Below are positions 35,417 to 46,122 of a stretch of DNA of 64,000 bases, one piece after another. The position numbers and the translations under genes were made by a program. This stretch comes from Sphingobium boeckii (GTDB lineage Bacteria > Pseudomonadota > Alphaproteobacteria > Sphingomonadales > Sphingomonadaceae), in NCBI RefSeq assembly GCF_014199215.1, contig NZ_JACIJC010000002.1:434001-498000 (forward strand). Direction: 5' to 3'. Within the stretch, counting starts at the first letter, position 1, and every line of letters begins with the position of its first letter. The notes beneath the pieces are model-generated. The model did not search any database. It saw only the letters and a list, made by a program, of their open reading frames with translations, and was not told the origin of the DNA.

Positions 35417-36388
35417 ATGTCGGTACGGATGGCTCTGGCGAAATTATGCGCATGTGCGTGCGGCGGCGCGGTGATCGGCGGCGGTGCCGTCCATGTCGCG
35501 GAAAAGCCACGCACTGCGCAGGTCCGCACGCTGAAGTCGGTCAAGATCAAACCCGTCTACGCCAAAAAGCCGGTCTATCGCGCCAAGCCCAAGATGCGCA
35601 AACGCGTGACGACCACGACCACCACGGCCTGCGCCATGCCGCAGATCATCACCCTGCCCGCACCAGCGCCGATGCCCCTGCCCTATCCCGGTGTTCCGTT
35701 CGAAGGCGGCGGTGGCGGATCGCCTCCCGTGGTGATCGGCGGCAGCGGCGGCTTTGGCGGCGGCGGTTTCTTCGGAGGCGGATTTTTCGGCGGCAGCAGC
35801 GGCGGCGGCGGCGGCGGGAGCATCGTGGTCTCCTCCACGTCTTCGGGGGGATCGACAAGCACGTCGGGCGGCTCCACCTCCAGCGGCGGATCAAGCACAT
35901 CCACGGGGGGCATCAGTAGCACGTCCGGCGGGTCGAGCACGTCTACCGGCGGCGTGAGCAGCACATCGGGCGGAATCAGCTCCACATCGAGCACATCCAC
36001 CGGCGGATCGAGCACCAGCAGTTCGACGGGTGGATCCAGCACGAGCACGTCCACCGGCGGCGTCAGCAGCACGTCCAGCTCAAGCGGCAACGTCTCGTCC
36101 AGCACAAGTTCGTCGAGCAGCGGCAATGTGTCCTCATCGACCAGCACGAGTTCGTCGAGCAGCGGGAACGTGTCGACATCCACCAGCAGTTCGACCAGTT
36201 CCAGCACCAGTACGTCATCGAGCAGCAATGGCTCCAGCAGCTATGGCGGGTCCAACGGGGGCCATCACAGCTCCAATGGCGGATCCAGCGGCGGCACACC
36301 CGTCCCGGCACCTCCCATCATCCTGCTCTTCGGCGCAGCGGCCGCGGGCCTTGTCGCCCGTCGTCGCATGGCCGCGAAAGCCGGATAG
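35417..36388 (+). CDS. Ser/Gly/Thr-rich low-complexity protein with C-terminal sorting-like tail
   Basis: A 323-residue protein. The N-terminus has a short hydrophobic region, then a basic Lys/Arg-rich stretch (residues 30-65), then Pro/Gly-rich sequence. From about residue 135 to 300 it is an almost pure Ser/Thr/Gly repeat (GGSSTSTGG, SSSSGN). The end is TPVPAPPIILLFGAAAAGLVARRR: a Pro-containing motif, hydrophobic span and RRR tail, similar to PEP-CTERM or VPxPA-type sorting signals. A flexible, possibly glycosylated surface linker is likely. ATG at 35417 is preferred to an upstream frame start because the added sequence lacks family character. A terminator follows. Confidence 0.7.
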   Translation: MSVRMALAKLCACACGGAVIGGGAVHVAEKPRTAQVRTLKSVKIKPVYAKKPVYRAKPKMRKRVTTTTTTACAMPQIITLPAPAPMPLPYPGVPFEGGGGGSPPVVIGGSGGFGGGGFFGGGFFGGSSGGGGGGSIVVSSTSSGGSTSTSGGSTSSGGSSTSTGGISSTSGGSSTSTGGVSSTSGGISSTSSTSTGGSSTSSSTGGSSTSTSTGGVSSTSSSSGNVSSSTSSSSSGNVSSSTSTSSSSSGNVSTSTSSSTSSSTSTSSSSNGSSSYGGSNGGHHSSNGGSSGGTPVPAPPIILLFGAAAAGLVARRRMAAKAG

Positions 36389-36412
36389 CCCGCTCTCGAG
36401 CGGGACAGCGGG

Positions 36413-36446
36413 AAGGGCGGCTCGTCTTAAGGCGGGCCGCCCTTTT
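36413..36446 (+). terminator. Terminator after the Ser/Gly-rich gene
   Basis: Nine-base inverted repeat AAGGGCGGC/GCCGCCCTT (36413-36421 with 36436-36444) followed by TTTT-rich sequence. It lies between two convergent genes and may serve both directions. Confidence 0.65.
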
Positions 36447-36453
36447 CACATTT

Positions 36454-38267
<1,814 letters not shown>

Positions 38268-38280
38268 CAAAGAGTAGAAG

Positions 38281-38370
38281 CCACCCCGGCCCCTCCAAGA
38301 AGGCTCGGAGGGGAGAAGACAAGCACAATGCAACGCCCCTCCACGCCTTCGTGGAGGGGTTGGGGGTGGT
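38281..38370. repeat. REP-like palindromic element between serS and surE
   Basis: Two hairpins, CCCCTCC/GGAGGGG (38290-38313) and CCCCTCCACG/CGTGGAGGGG (38336-38359), enclosed by outer CCACCCC and GGGGTGG arms. The same CCCCTCC core recurs between atpD and atpC, so this is a dispersed genomic repeat. Confidence 0.7.
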
Positions 38371-38398
38371 CCCTTCCTAATTTCGAAAGACCCTGATC

Positions 38399-39163
38399 AT
38401 GCGCATTCTCGTGACCAATGACGACGGCATCCACGCCCCCGGCCTGAAAGTGCTGGAGGCGATCGCGCGGTCTTTGTCCGATGATGTGTGGGTGGTCGCC
38501 CCGTCCGAGGAGCAATCGGGTGCGGGCCATTCGCTCACCCTCTCCCGCCCCGTCCGCGTGCGCAAGCATGGCGAACGGCGCTGGTCGGTCAGCGGCACGC
38601 CGACCGATTCAGTGCTGATGGCGCTGGGCGAGTTGATCGAGGGTGCCAAGCCCGATCTGGTGCTCTCGGGCATCAACCGCGGCGCCAATCTGGGGGAGGA
38701 CGTGACCTATTCGGGCACCGTTTCCGCTGCGATGGAAGGTGCGCTGGCCGGCGTGCGTTCGATCGCGCTCAGCCAAGTCTATGCGCAGGAAGGCATGGGG
38801 GACAGCGTGCCCTTTGCCGTGGCTGAAGCCTGGGGCGAGAAGGTCATCCGGCCGTTGCTCGACGTGGATCTGGGCCATCGCACGCTGGTGAACATCAATT
38901 TTCCAGCGCTGACGCCGGATCAGGTGAAGGGCGTGAAGATCGCGCGACAGGGCTTCCATGATTATGGTCGCTCCACGATCGTGAAGGGCATGGATCCACG
39001 TGGCTATGCTTATTACTGGTTCGGCCTTGATGCCACCGAGAACACGCCCGGCCACCAGACCGATCTGGAGGCGATTGCGGACGGCTATATCACGGTGACC
39101 CCGCTCCATCTGGACTTGACCCACGAAGCCTCGATCGCGACGCTCGAACAGGCGTATCGCTAA
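38399..39163 (+). CDS. surE: 5'/3'-nucleotidase SurE
   Basis: A 254-residue metal-dependent phosphatase. It has the SurE N-terminus MRILVTNDDGIHAPG (metal-binding Asp8/Asp9), APSEEQSGAGHSLT and NRGANLGEDVTYSGTVSAAMEG. It removes phosphate from nucleoside monophosphates and is often linked with survival in stationary phase. The serS-surE gene order is a common alphaproteobacterial arrangement. Confidence 0.95.
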   Translation: MRILVTNDDGIHAPGLKVLEAIARSLSDDVWVVAPSEEQSGAGHSLTLSRPVRVRKHGERRWSVSGTPTDSVLMALGELIEGAKPDLVLSGINRGANLGEDVTYSGTVSAAMEGALAGVRSIALSQVYAQEGMGDSVPFAVAEAWGEKVIRPLLDVDLGHRTLVNINFPALTPDQVKGVKIARQGFHDYGRSTIVKGMDPRGYAYYWFGLDATENTPGHQTDLEAIADGYITVTPLHLDLTHEASIATLEQAYR

Positions 39164-39202
39164 CCAGATCAATCGGTCGCGTGCCTTTCGTCGCGCGCCG
39201 CT

Positions 39203-40798
39203 TCAGAAAGCCTCGGCGCGCGCCAGAGCCCAGTTGCGCTTGTAAAAGCCGTGATCGCAGCTTTCGTCGATCAGCGAGCCGGGCGTCACGAAGCTGTGCA
39301 GTTCCGAAAACTGTTTCACTTCGGTCGTGCTGATCCGCCGGACGAGGTGATGCGGGCCAAGATCGCTGGGATGATGCAATCCCGCGGCCGCCAGCATGTC
39401 CGCCAAGGCCCGAAGCGTGTTGGCGTGAAACCGATGCACACGCTCCGATTTGTCGGGCACGACCAGCGCGCGCTGCCGCACCGCATCCTGCGTTGCCACG
39501 CCCGTCGGGCAACGGTTCGTGTTGCATGACAGCGATTGGATGCAGCCGATCGCGAACATGAAGCCGCGTGCGGAATTGGCCCAATCCGCGCCGATCGCCA
39601 GGACGCTGGCGATATCGAATGCGCTCACGATGCGGCCGGCGGCGCCTATCCTGATCCGGTCGCGTATGCCGGCACCGGTCAGCACATTATGCGTGAACAG
39701 CAGCCCCTCGCGCATCGGGACGCCGATATGATCACTGAACTCGACGGGTGCGGCACCCGTCCCGCCTTCTGCCCCGTCCACGACGATGAAATCGGGATAG
39801 ATGCCGGTCGCGAGCATCGCCTTGACGATTCCCATGAATTCCCAGGGGTGCCCCAGGCAATATTTGAATCCCACCGGCTTGCCGCCGGATAAGGTCCGCA
39901 ATTGCGCAATGAACGCCATCATTTCGAGCGGCGTGGAAAAGGCGCTGTGGCTGGGCGGCGATATGCAATCCTGACCGATCGGAACCCCACGCGTCCCCGC
40001 GATCTCCGCTGTCACCTTCGCCGCGGGCAGGATGCCACCATGGCCGGGCTTGGCCCCCTGGCTCATTTTGATTTCGATCATCTTCACCTGATCGCTGGTC
40101 GCTTGGGCCGCAAAGCGGGCAGCATCGAATTTTCCCGCTTCGTCCCGGCATCCGAAATAGCCGCTGGCAATCTCCCATACGATGTCGCCGCCGAATTCGC
40201 GGTGATAGGGGCTGATGCTCCCCTCCCCGGTGTCGTGACTGAAGCCGCCCAGCTTCGCGCCTTTGTTCAGCGCGCGGATGGCATTGGCGGATAGCGAGCC
40301 AAAGCTCATCGCCGAAATGTTGAAGACCGAGGCCGAATAGGGCTTCGCACATTGATCGCCGCCGATGGTGATGCGGAACCCGGCCGGATCGGCCGCGGGG
40401 ACCGGGCGCGCGGAATGGCCGATGAATTCATAGCCATCGCGATACACGTCGAGGAGCGTGCCGAAGGGATGATCGCCAGCCTCATCCTTGGCGCGCCGGT
40501 AAACCAGCGAGCGCTGGGAACGCGAGAAGGGCGCGGCCTCCTCATCGGCTTCGAACAGATATTGGCGGATTTCGGGCCGGACCATTTCGGCGAGCCATCG
40601 GATATGGCCGATGACGGGATAGTTGCGCTGAATGGCGTGCTGCTTCTGGAGCAGGTCGCGAAGACCAAGCAGAGTCAAAAGCCCAAAGACGATGGCCGGC
40701 ACGATCAGCCAATGCCGATAGGGCAGCAGGATGATGGATATCCCGGCGATCAGAACGCATAAAAACAGGCTGGAGAAGCGGCTTAGACGAAACGGCAT
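39203..40798 (-). CDS. FMN-binding glutamate synthase-like protein with membrane anchor
   Basis: A 531-residue protein. Two membrane helices lie in the first 60 residues (SSLFLCVLIAGISIILL and LIVPAIVFGLLTLLG). The rest is a glutamate synthase central/FMN TIM-barrel domain (MSFGSLSANAIRALNKGAKLGG, MIEIKMSQGAKPGHGG, VDGAEGGTGAAP), with the cysteines CIQSLSCNTNRCPTG that in glutamate synthase hold a 3Fe-4S cluster. It lacks the glutaminase part, so it is a stand-alone paralogue with unknown reaction. A start 11 codons upstream is also possible. Confidence 0.85.
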   Translation of the reverse strand: MPFRLSRFSSLFLCVLIAGISIILLPYRHWLIVPAIVFGLLTLLGLRDLLQKQHAIQRNYPVIGHIRWLAEMVRPEIRQYLFEADEEAAPFSRSQRSLVYRRAKDEAGDHPFGTLLDVYRDGYEFIGHSARPVPAADPAGFRITIGGDQCAKPYSASVFNISAMSFGSLSANAIRALNKGAKLGGFSHDTGEGSISPYHREFGGDIVWEIASGYFGCRDEAGKFDAARFAAQATSDQVKMIEIKMSQGAKPGHGGILPAAKVTAEIAGTRGVPIGQDCISPPSHSAFSTPLEMMAFIAQLRTLSGGKPVGFKYCLGHPWEFMGIVKAMLATGIYPDFIVVDGAEGGTGAAPVEFSDHIGVPMREGLLFTHNVLTGAGIRDRIRIGAAGRIVSAFDIASVLAIGADWANSARGFMFAIGCIQSLSCNTNRCPTGVATQDAVRQRALVVPDKSERVHRFHANTLRALADMLAAAGLHHPSDLGPHHLVRRISTTEVKQFSELHSFVTPGSLIDESCDHGFYKRNWALARAEAF

Positions 40799-41039
40799 AG
40801 GGAACGGTCTCTCTTGGCGGGTGGTTTCCATGCCAACGACCATTGCGGTCGAAGCCGGGTTCGTAACAATGGCCGCCGTAACAGGTTAAGCGAGGGGCGG
40901 CTGGAAAAGTGTCTGCCGCTTCCACGACCTCGTCCATTATAAGGTGAAGGCGCCGCCAACCCTAGAGATACGGCGATTGGCCGCGTTTGATCGCGCGCCG
41001 AGGATTGTCGCTTGCTCCCCGCCTCCCCATATTGCCGCC

Positions 41040-42050
41040 ATGACAGCATTTTCCATTCTCGATCTCTCTTCCATCGTCGAAGGCAGCACCGCCGGCCAGG
41101 CGCTGGCCAATTCGCTCGATCTGGCGCGGCACGGCGAAGCGCTCGGCTTCAAGCGCTTCTGGATGGCGGAGCATCATGGCATGAGCGGGATCGCCAGCGC
41201 CGCGACCGCCGTCGCGCTCGCGCATGTGGCGGCGGGCACCAAGACGATCCGCATCGGATCGGGCGGGATCATGCTGCCCAATCACGCGCCCATCATGATC
41301 GCCGAGCAATTCGGCACGCTGGCAGCGCTTCATCCCGGGCGGATCGATCTGGGGCTGGGCCGCGCGCCCGGATCGGATCAGCGCGTGGCGCAGGCGCTGC
41401 GCCGCAACCTCAATACGGACGCCAATCAGTTTCCCCGCGACGTGATGGAATTGCAGGCGTTTTTCGCAGACGATCCGCAATTGGGCATCCGCGCCATCCC
41501 AGGGGCGGGCGAAGACGTGCCGCTCTATATTCTGGGTTCCAGCCTGTTCGGTGCGCAGCTTGCCGCCGCACTCGGCCTGCCCTTCGCTTTCGCGTCGCAT
41601 TTCGCGCCGGGCGATCTCGACGAAGCCCTGGCGATCTATCGCCGCGATTTCCGTCCTTCGGCACAGCTTGGCCAGCCCTATGCCATGGCCGCGTTCAACA
41701 TCTTTGCCGCTGATACCGATGAAGAGGCCATGCTGCTCGCCAGTTCGATGCAACAAGCGTTCGTGGCACTGCGCACGGGCAATCCGCAACAGCTTCCGCC
41801 GCCGGTGCCGGACTATCGGGATACGCTGCCGCCGCAGGCCAATGCAATGCTGGATCAGGTGCTGCAGGCATCCGCCATCGGATCGCCGGAGACGGTGAGC
41901 CGCAAGGTGGCTGCATTTATCGAGCGCACCCGCGCGGACGAACTGATCATCTCATGCCAGATGTTCGATCATGAGGCGCGCAAGCGCTCTTTCACGATCG
42001 CCGCCCAAGTGCTCGGCGCTTTGACAGGCAGTCCATCTGTGGACGCCTGA
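41040..42050 (+). CDS. LLM-class (luciferase-like) flavin monooxygenase
   Basis: A 336-residue flavin-dependent oxidoreductase with the family's N-terminus [42 protein letters not shown] and [13 protein letters not shown], plus [15 protein letters not shown]. It belongs to the group annotated as LLM class, YhbW-like. The frame extends 32 codons upstream without family likeness. The substrate is unknown. A strong hairpin separates it from the convergent PEP-CTERM gene. Confidence 0.9.
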   Translation: MTAFSILDLSSIVEGSTAGQALANSLDLARHGEALGFKRFWMAEHHGMSGIASAATAVALAHVAAGTKTIRIGSGGIMLPNHAPIMIAEQFGTLAALHPGRIDLGLGRAPGSDQRVAQALRRNLNTDANQFPRDVMELQAFFADDPQLGIRAIPGAGEDVPLYILGSSLFGAQLAAALGLPFAFASHFAPGDLDEALAIYRRDFRPSAQLGQPYAMAAFNIFAADTDEEAMLLASSMQQAFVALRTGNPQQLPPPVPDYRDTLPPQANAMLDQVLQASAIGSPETVSRKVAAFIERTRADELIISCQMFDHEARKRSFTIAAQVLGALTGSPSVDA

Positions 42051-42166
42051 GGTCTGTCTTGCGATGAATAAGGCGCGGCCTTGTCGTTCTTGCTTCATGC
42101 CGACATCGCAAGGGATATGGCGCGCCGAGGATGCCGAAAAACCGCCGTCAATATATCCGTCATGCC

Positions 42167-42198
42167 CGGCCGCATCCGTATCATCCCGGATGCGGCCG
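42167..42198. terminator. Terminator hairpin between convergent genes
   Basis: Perfect 12-bp stem CGGCCGCATCCG/CGGATGCGGCCG (42167-42178, 42187-42198), nested in weaker CCGCCGT/ACGGCGG arms. Probably serves the LLM gene and the PEP-CTERM gene from both sides. Confidence 0.6.
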
Positions 42199-42214
42199 AA
42201 CGGCGGAAATTCGA

Positions 42215-42877
42215 TCAGGCGAAGCTGGTCTTGACGCTAACCTTGCGGCGCATCGCGTAACCGACCACGCCAAAGCCGATCAGCATCATCGCCCAGGTGG
42301 CAGGCTCCGGAACGGCATTGCCGAGCGTGACATTGTCCACCTCGAAGCCGCCGCCGCCATTCTGGATCAGCTTGACCTGGTCGAACTTGGTATCGCTGTT
42401 GAAGTTGAAGAAAGCGTATTTCTCTCCAGCATTGCCGCCGCCATTGGGATTGCCGGCATAGGCGCTGTCCAGCGCGAAGGCGGTCAGATTGAAGCTGCCC
42501 AGCGACGCACCGTTGGAAAAGAACTCAACGGCATTGCCGCCATCCAGAGCCGATGCCCACAGGCCGAAATAATTGACCGCGGTGGACAGGCCGATGACCG
42601 TATCGTTCGCCACCGTGATGAAATTGCTGCCGTTCGCGCCGCCATAGACATTGGCGGTGCTGGCGTTGAGGCGGCTGAACGTGGCCGTATTGCCGCCAAG
42701 CGCCACTGCGACGTTTTCGTTATAGCCGTTCAGCGTGTTGAACGTAGCGACGCCGCCGGTGTATGCTGTGGTGGTGTTCTGAACGCCGGCCGCTTCCACG
42801 GTCAGCGTCACGGCGGCATGGCCGGTGGCCGATACGGTAGCGAGTGCGGCAGCAGCGGCCAATTTCAAAATCTTCAT
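42215..42877 (-). CDS. PEP-CTERM sorting-domain protein
   Basis: A 220-residue exported protein: signal peptide to about ATGHA, a beta-rich Asn/Gly/Thr body of about 160 residues, and a textbook tail PEPATWAMMLIGFGVVGYAMRRK. The tail should be cleaved by an exosortase after passing the inner membrane. ATG at 42877 has AGGGA just upstream. The body (FNSDTKFDQVKLIQNGGGGFEVDNVTL) resembles other PEP-CTERM extracellular proteins with a jelly-roll-like fold. It resembles the protein at 43862 in overall plan. Confidence 0.9.
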   Translation of the reverse strand: MKILKLAAAAALATVSATGHAAVTLTVEAAGVQNTTTAYTGGVATFNTLNGYNENVAVALGGNTATFSRLNASTANVYGGANGSNFITVANDTVIGLSTAVNYFGLWASALDGGNAVEFFSNGASLGSFNLTAFALDSAYAGNPNGGGNAGEKYAFFNFNSDTKFDQVKLIQNGGGGFEVDNVTLGNAVPEPATWAMMLIGFGVVGYAMRRKVSVKTSFA

Positions 42878-43146
42878 AATCCCTGTTCCCTTGCAACGCG
42901 ACCGAATCAAGACATCGAACGCTTAAAGCCATCTGGCGACGGACCGCTTTTGGGGGAACGGTATTAAAAAAATGGCATTCTGTTTGAATAAGATAGTGGT
43001 AACCATAAGGAAGGCTGAGGTGGTTTCGGACCATTGCAATCCGCACCTTCACGGCAGACCATGGGCATGGCACTCCGACATGGGAACGCAGGATGAGTGC
43101 AACATTCAGCAATCCTGCATACACCTTGGCTGGCTATAGCGATTGG

Positions 43147-43566
43147 ATGAAACGAATCATTCTGGGCATGGCGCTTATCGTCGGCGGACTTTCCGGCGCT
43201 GCCATGGCGGCTGAAGGCGAAATCCCGCAGCGCACGCGCGTGATGACCACTTATGGTGACGAACGCTGCCCGCAAAGCACGGATCCCGATGAGATCGTCG
43301 TGTGCGCGCATGAACCCGAAACCGAGCGCTTCCGCGTCCCCAAGCGGTTCCGAGGCCAACGGCCGGATGATGCGCCGGCCGCGCAGGCGTGGGGGGCGCG
43401 GGTGGAATCCATGGATCAGATCACCCGCTTCACCCGGCCCAATAGCTGCTCGGCCGTCGGCTCCAGCGGGCAAACCGGGTGCACGGCCCTGATGCTCCAG
43501 CAATGGTTCGCAGATCGCCGCGCGATGAAGAGCGAGGAAGAGGCGTGGAGAGCGGGCAGCGAGTGA
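43147..43566 (+). CDS. Exported hypothetical protein
   Basis: A 139-residue protein with a clear signal peptide (MKRIILGMALIVGG... ending near AMAAE) and a short mature part containing CPQSTDPDEIVVCAHEP and two further cysteines (NSCSAVG, TGCTAL). Such DEIVVCA-containing exported proteins are frequent in sphingomonads and have no assigned function. A longer frame starts 18 codons upstream; the chosen start puts the signal peptide at the N-terminus. Confidence 0.7.
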   Translation: MKRIILGMALIVGGLSGAAMAAEGEIPQRTRVMTTYGDERCPQSTDPDEIVVCAHEPETERFRVPKRFRGQRPDDAPAAQAWGARVESMDQITRFTRPNSCSAVGSSGQTGCTALMLQQWFADRRAMKSEEEAWRAGSE

Positions 43567-43688
43567 CGGCGGACAGACCAAAGCCGTGGGCTGTTCTTGA
43601 GCGAATCGCATCGCGTCGCCCCTGCATGGCAGCTTCGTTACGCTGTTAACTCTTTAATTTGACAAGATTTACCATCTTATTGCTTTTT

Positions 43689-43705
43689 TGTGTCAATCCG
43701 ACACA
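43689..43705. promoter_or_regulatory. Inverted repeat upstream of a PEP-CTERM gene
   Basis: TGTGTC-N5-GACACA, 157 bases upstream of the start at 43862, inside an AT-rich intergenic region. A candidate regulator-binding site; no further evidence. Confidence 0.3.
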
Positions 43706-43861
43706 GGATTGTTGGATTGCCGTTAGGTGAACGCTAATTTTTCGTTAAAGCCTGTTTAGGAACCAACGGAAGTGCTCGCGGGCGAAGCCTTCTTATAATG
43801 ATACCCGATCGGCTGGTTTCGAGGCCCAGCACAGGACCATTTTCAAAAAGGGTAGCGTATC

Positions 43862-44536
43862 ATGAAGAAATTGATTTTGTCGGCCGCCATAGCATTGGCT
43901 GTGTCGACTTCCGCCCACGCCGCTGTGAACGTCACGATCACGACAGGTGCCGGGGCTTTTGCCGCTTCCTCCGCTGTGATCGGCAACAGCAAGATCATCA
44001 CCTTCGACGCCGCCAATCCTCAGGGCATCACCTCTTCCGGTCTCGAAGGCGCTGACATCAAACAAGGTTCGGTCGCCAATCAGTGGCTGACCCCAGCGGG
44101 CGACACCTCAAAATATCTGCGCGTCGAAGCCATCGGATCGGGCAATTCCAACGGCGTGGATTATTTCAACGTATCCAGCGGCCCCGGTTTCGACACGGTC
44201 AGCTTTTACTGGGGTTCGGTCGATACGCACAATTCGGTGCGCATCTATTCCACCGATAGTCTTTATGAAACTTTCACCGGTACGCAAATTCTGGCTCTTG
44301 CCGGCATCACCACGAGCGGCACAACCAGCATTTTGGCAAGCTTCAGCAATGCGTCAGGTCTCATCAAGAAGATCGGCCTCATCTCGAACGGCACGGCATT
44401 CGAACTGGACAACATCCGCTTTTCGAACGCCGTTCCCGAGCCCGCCACCTGGGCGATGATGATCACCGGCTTCGGCATGGTGGGTTCGGGTATGCGTCGC
44501 GGCCGTCGCACCAAGCTGGCAACTGCCACCGCCTGA
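43862..44536 (+). CDS. PEP-CTERM sorting-domain protein
   Basis: A 224-residue exported protein with signal peptide (MKKLILSAAIALAVSTSAHA), a beta-rich body (FDTVSFYWGSVDTHNSVRIYS) and the tail PEPATWAMMITGFGMVGSGMRR. A strong intrinsic terminator follows. It shares plan and tail with the gene at 42215. It is preceded by about 290 bases of AT-rich non-coding DNA with an inverted repeat, which suggests regulated expression. Confidence 0.9.
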   Translation: MKKLILSAAIALAVSTSAHAAVNVTITTGAGAFAASSAVIGNSKIITFDAANPQGITSSGLEGADIKQGSVANQWLTPAGDTSKYLRVEAIGSGNSNGVDYFNVSSGPGFDTVSFYWGSVDTHNSVRIYSTDSLYETFTGTQILALAGITTSGTTSILASFSNASGLIKKIGLISNGTAFELDNIRFSNAVPEPATWAMMITGFGMVGSGMRRGRRTKLATATA

Positions 44537-44552
44537 TCCCGTCAGACTTTGT

Positions 44553-44595
44553 AAAAAAAACACCGCGTTTCCTTTGGGACGCGCGGTGTTTTTTT
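44553..44595. terminator. Bidirectional intrinsic terminator
   Basis: CACCGCG/CGCGGTG stem flanked by A-run on the left and T-run on the right, so it can stop transcription from the PEP-CTERM gene on the plus strand and the DUF1993 gene on the minus strand. Confidence 0.75.
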
Positions 44596-44613
44596 ATGGG
44601 TGATCGCTGTGAC

Positions 44614-45120
44614 TCAAGCGCTGCCCAGATAATCCAATTTGCCGATGGGCACGCCGCGATGGCGCAATAAGGCGTAGGCGGTGGTCATGTGGAAAAAGAA
44701 ATTGGGGATCGCGAAGCTGAGCGCATAGCTCTGCCCCGTAAACGCGATCTCGCGGTTCGGGGTCGTCAATATGACTTCATCCGCCTCGCGCCCCTCCATG
44801 GCCGAGCGCGGCACGGCTTCAAGAAATGCGATGGTCTTCCCAATCCGCGCCTGCAGATCATCGAAGCTCGCCTCATTGTCTTCGAACACCACGTTTTCGA
44901 TCTTGCCGATCCGGACGGCGGTCCCCTTGGCGGTGTCGCTCGCGCGCTGAATCTGGGCCGTAATCGGTGCCATGTCCGCAGTCAGACGGGTCGCCAGCAG
45001 ATCAGTGGAATCGATCCCCTGTTCTTGCGCATAGGTGCGGCCCTTTTCAAGGATTTGGGAAAGCGCGTTCAAGCCGCGGATGAAGACCGGAATCGTCAGG
45101 TCGTAAAGGGAGGTGCTCAT
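44614..45120 (-). CDS. DUF1993 family protein
   Basis: A 168-residue helical protein with the family's IPVFIRGLNALSQILEKG start and FFFHMTTAYALLRHRGVPIGKLDYLG end; it resembles the DinB/YfiT four-helix-bundle fold. The biochemical role is unknown. A bidirectional terminator follows. Confidence 0.88.
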   Translation of the reverse strand: MSTSLYDLTIPVFIRGLNALSQILEKGRTYAQEQGIDSTDLLATRLTADMAPITAQIQRASDTAKGTAVRIGKIENVVFEDNEASFDDLQARIGKTIAFLEAVPRSAMEGREADEVILTTPNREIAFTGQSYALSFAIPNFFFHMTTAYALLRHRGVPIGKLDYLGSA

Positions 45121-45175
45121 GTGCCATGCTTAGGCCTGCCCCGCGCGCGGGTCGATCCGCAAATTGCAAACCGCG

Positions 45176-46069
45176 TCACGCCCGGGGGTGGGCATTGCGA
45201 TAGACGTCCATCAAATGCGCGGCGTCGACCGCTGTATAGATTTGCGTCGAACTGAGGCTGGCATGACCGAGCAGTTCCTGCAACGCACGCAGATCCGCGC
45301 CCCGCCCCAGCAGATGCGTCGCGAAGCTATGCCGCAACGCATGTGGCGTGGTGCGATCGGAGAGGCCGAGCCGCCCGCGCGATCGCTGGACGACGCGGCG
45401 GATCAGCGCCGGAGACAGTGGCCCGCCGCGCGCACCGCGGAACAGCGGTTGATCCTTGGCCAACGCATGGGGGCAAAGCGCCACATAATCGTCGATCGCC
45501 TGCCGCACCTGAGGCAGCAGCGGCACGATGCGCGTCTTGTTACGCTTGCCGGTCACACTCAGCGTCTCGCCCAGCGGCAGCACCGCCCCCGTGAGACCCA
45601 TCGCCTCGCCAATGCGCAAGCCCGCGCCATAAAGCAGCAGCAGCACGGCCCAGTCCCGTGCGCCGATCCAGGGAGCCCGCGCCTGATCCGCAACGTCGCC
45701 CGCCAGCGCCACGGCCTCATCCGGCGATATCGGGCGCGGGACGCCACGTTTGACGCGCGGTCCTTTCAGCCGGGGGATGGTGCCGCCCTCCCCCGCCACG
45801 AATTGCAGGAAATTGCGCACCGCCGACAGTTCGCGCGCCGCCGATGCGTTGCCGATTCCGTCGCCCCGGCGCGCCGCGAGGAATGCACGCAGATCGGCCG
45901 GCTCGAGCGATACTAGCAACGCGCGATCCACCGCGCCGCCGCGATGGTCCTGCAAAAATGCCGCGAGCCGCTCGGCCGTCGCCACATAGGCGCGAATGGT
46001 ATGCTCGGACCGCCTGCGACCGTTGAGCAGATGGTCACGCCACGATGTGATGAGAAGGCTGGCGGTCAT
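45176..46069 (-). CDS. xerC: Tyrosine recombinase XerC
   Basis: A 297-residue site-specific recombinase that resolves chromosome dimers at dif together with XerD. An N-terminal core-binding domain is followed by the catalytic domain with Arg152 (GLRIGE), Lys175, His243/Arg246 (HALRHSFATHL), His269 (LGHASLSSTQIYT) and nucleophile Tyr278. The frame extends 28 codons upstream, but ATG at 46069 gives the usual family N-terminus. No integrase-type neighbours are present, so it looks like the housekeeping copy. Confidence 0.93.
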   Translation of the reverse strand: MTASLLITSWRDHLLNGRRRSEHTIRAYVATAERLAAFLQDHRGGAVDRALLVSLEPADLRAFLAARRGDGIGNASAARELSAVRNFLQFVAGEGGTIPRLKGPRVKRGVPRPISPDEAVALAGDVADQARAPWIGARDWAVLLLLYGAGLRIGEAMGLTGAVLPLGETLSVTGKRNKTRIVPLLPQVRQAIDDYVALCPHALAKDQPLFRGARGGPLSPALIRRVVQRSRGRLGLSDRTTPHALRHSFATHLLGRGADLRALQELLGHASLSSTQIYTAVDAAHLMDVYRNAHPRA

Positions 46070-46122
46070 CGGGTGACTATGCGCGCAACGTCGGTTGCGA
46101 CGCAATCGCCCCCGATCGCGGC

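Noticed and set aside
42890-42960. Sigma-54 promoter upstream of the PEP-CTERM gene
   Set aside because: GG and GC elements are present, but the spacing is not the required 10 bases.
43640-43740. CtrA-binding sites (TTAA-N7-TTAA) upstream of the PEP-CTERM gene
   Set aside because: TTAA pairs are present, but with the wrong spacing (4 or 5 bases).
45176-46069. Phage or integron integrase
   Set aside because: Sequence, length and lack of phage, att-like or cassette neighbours fit the housekeeping XerC.
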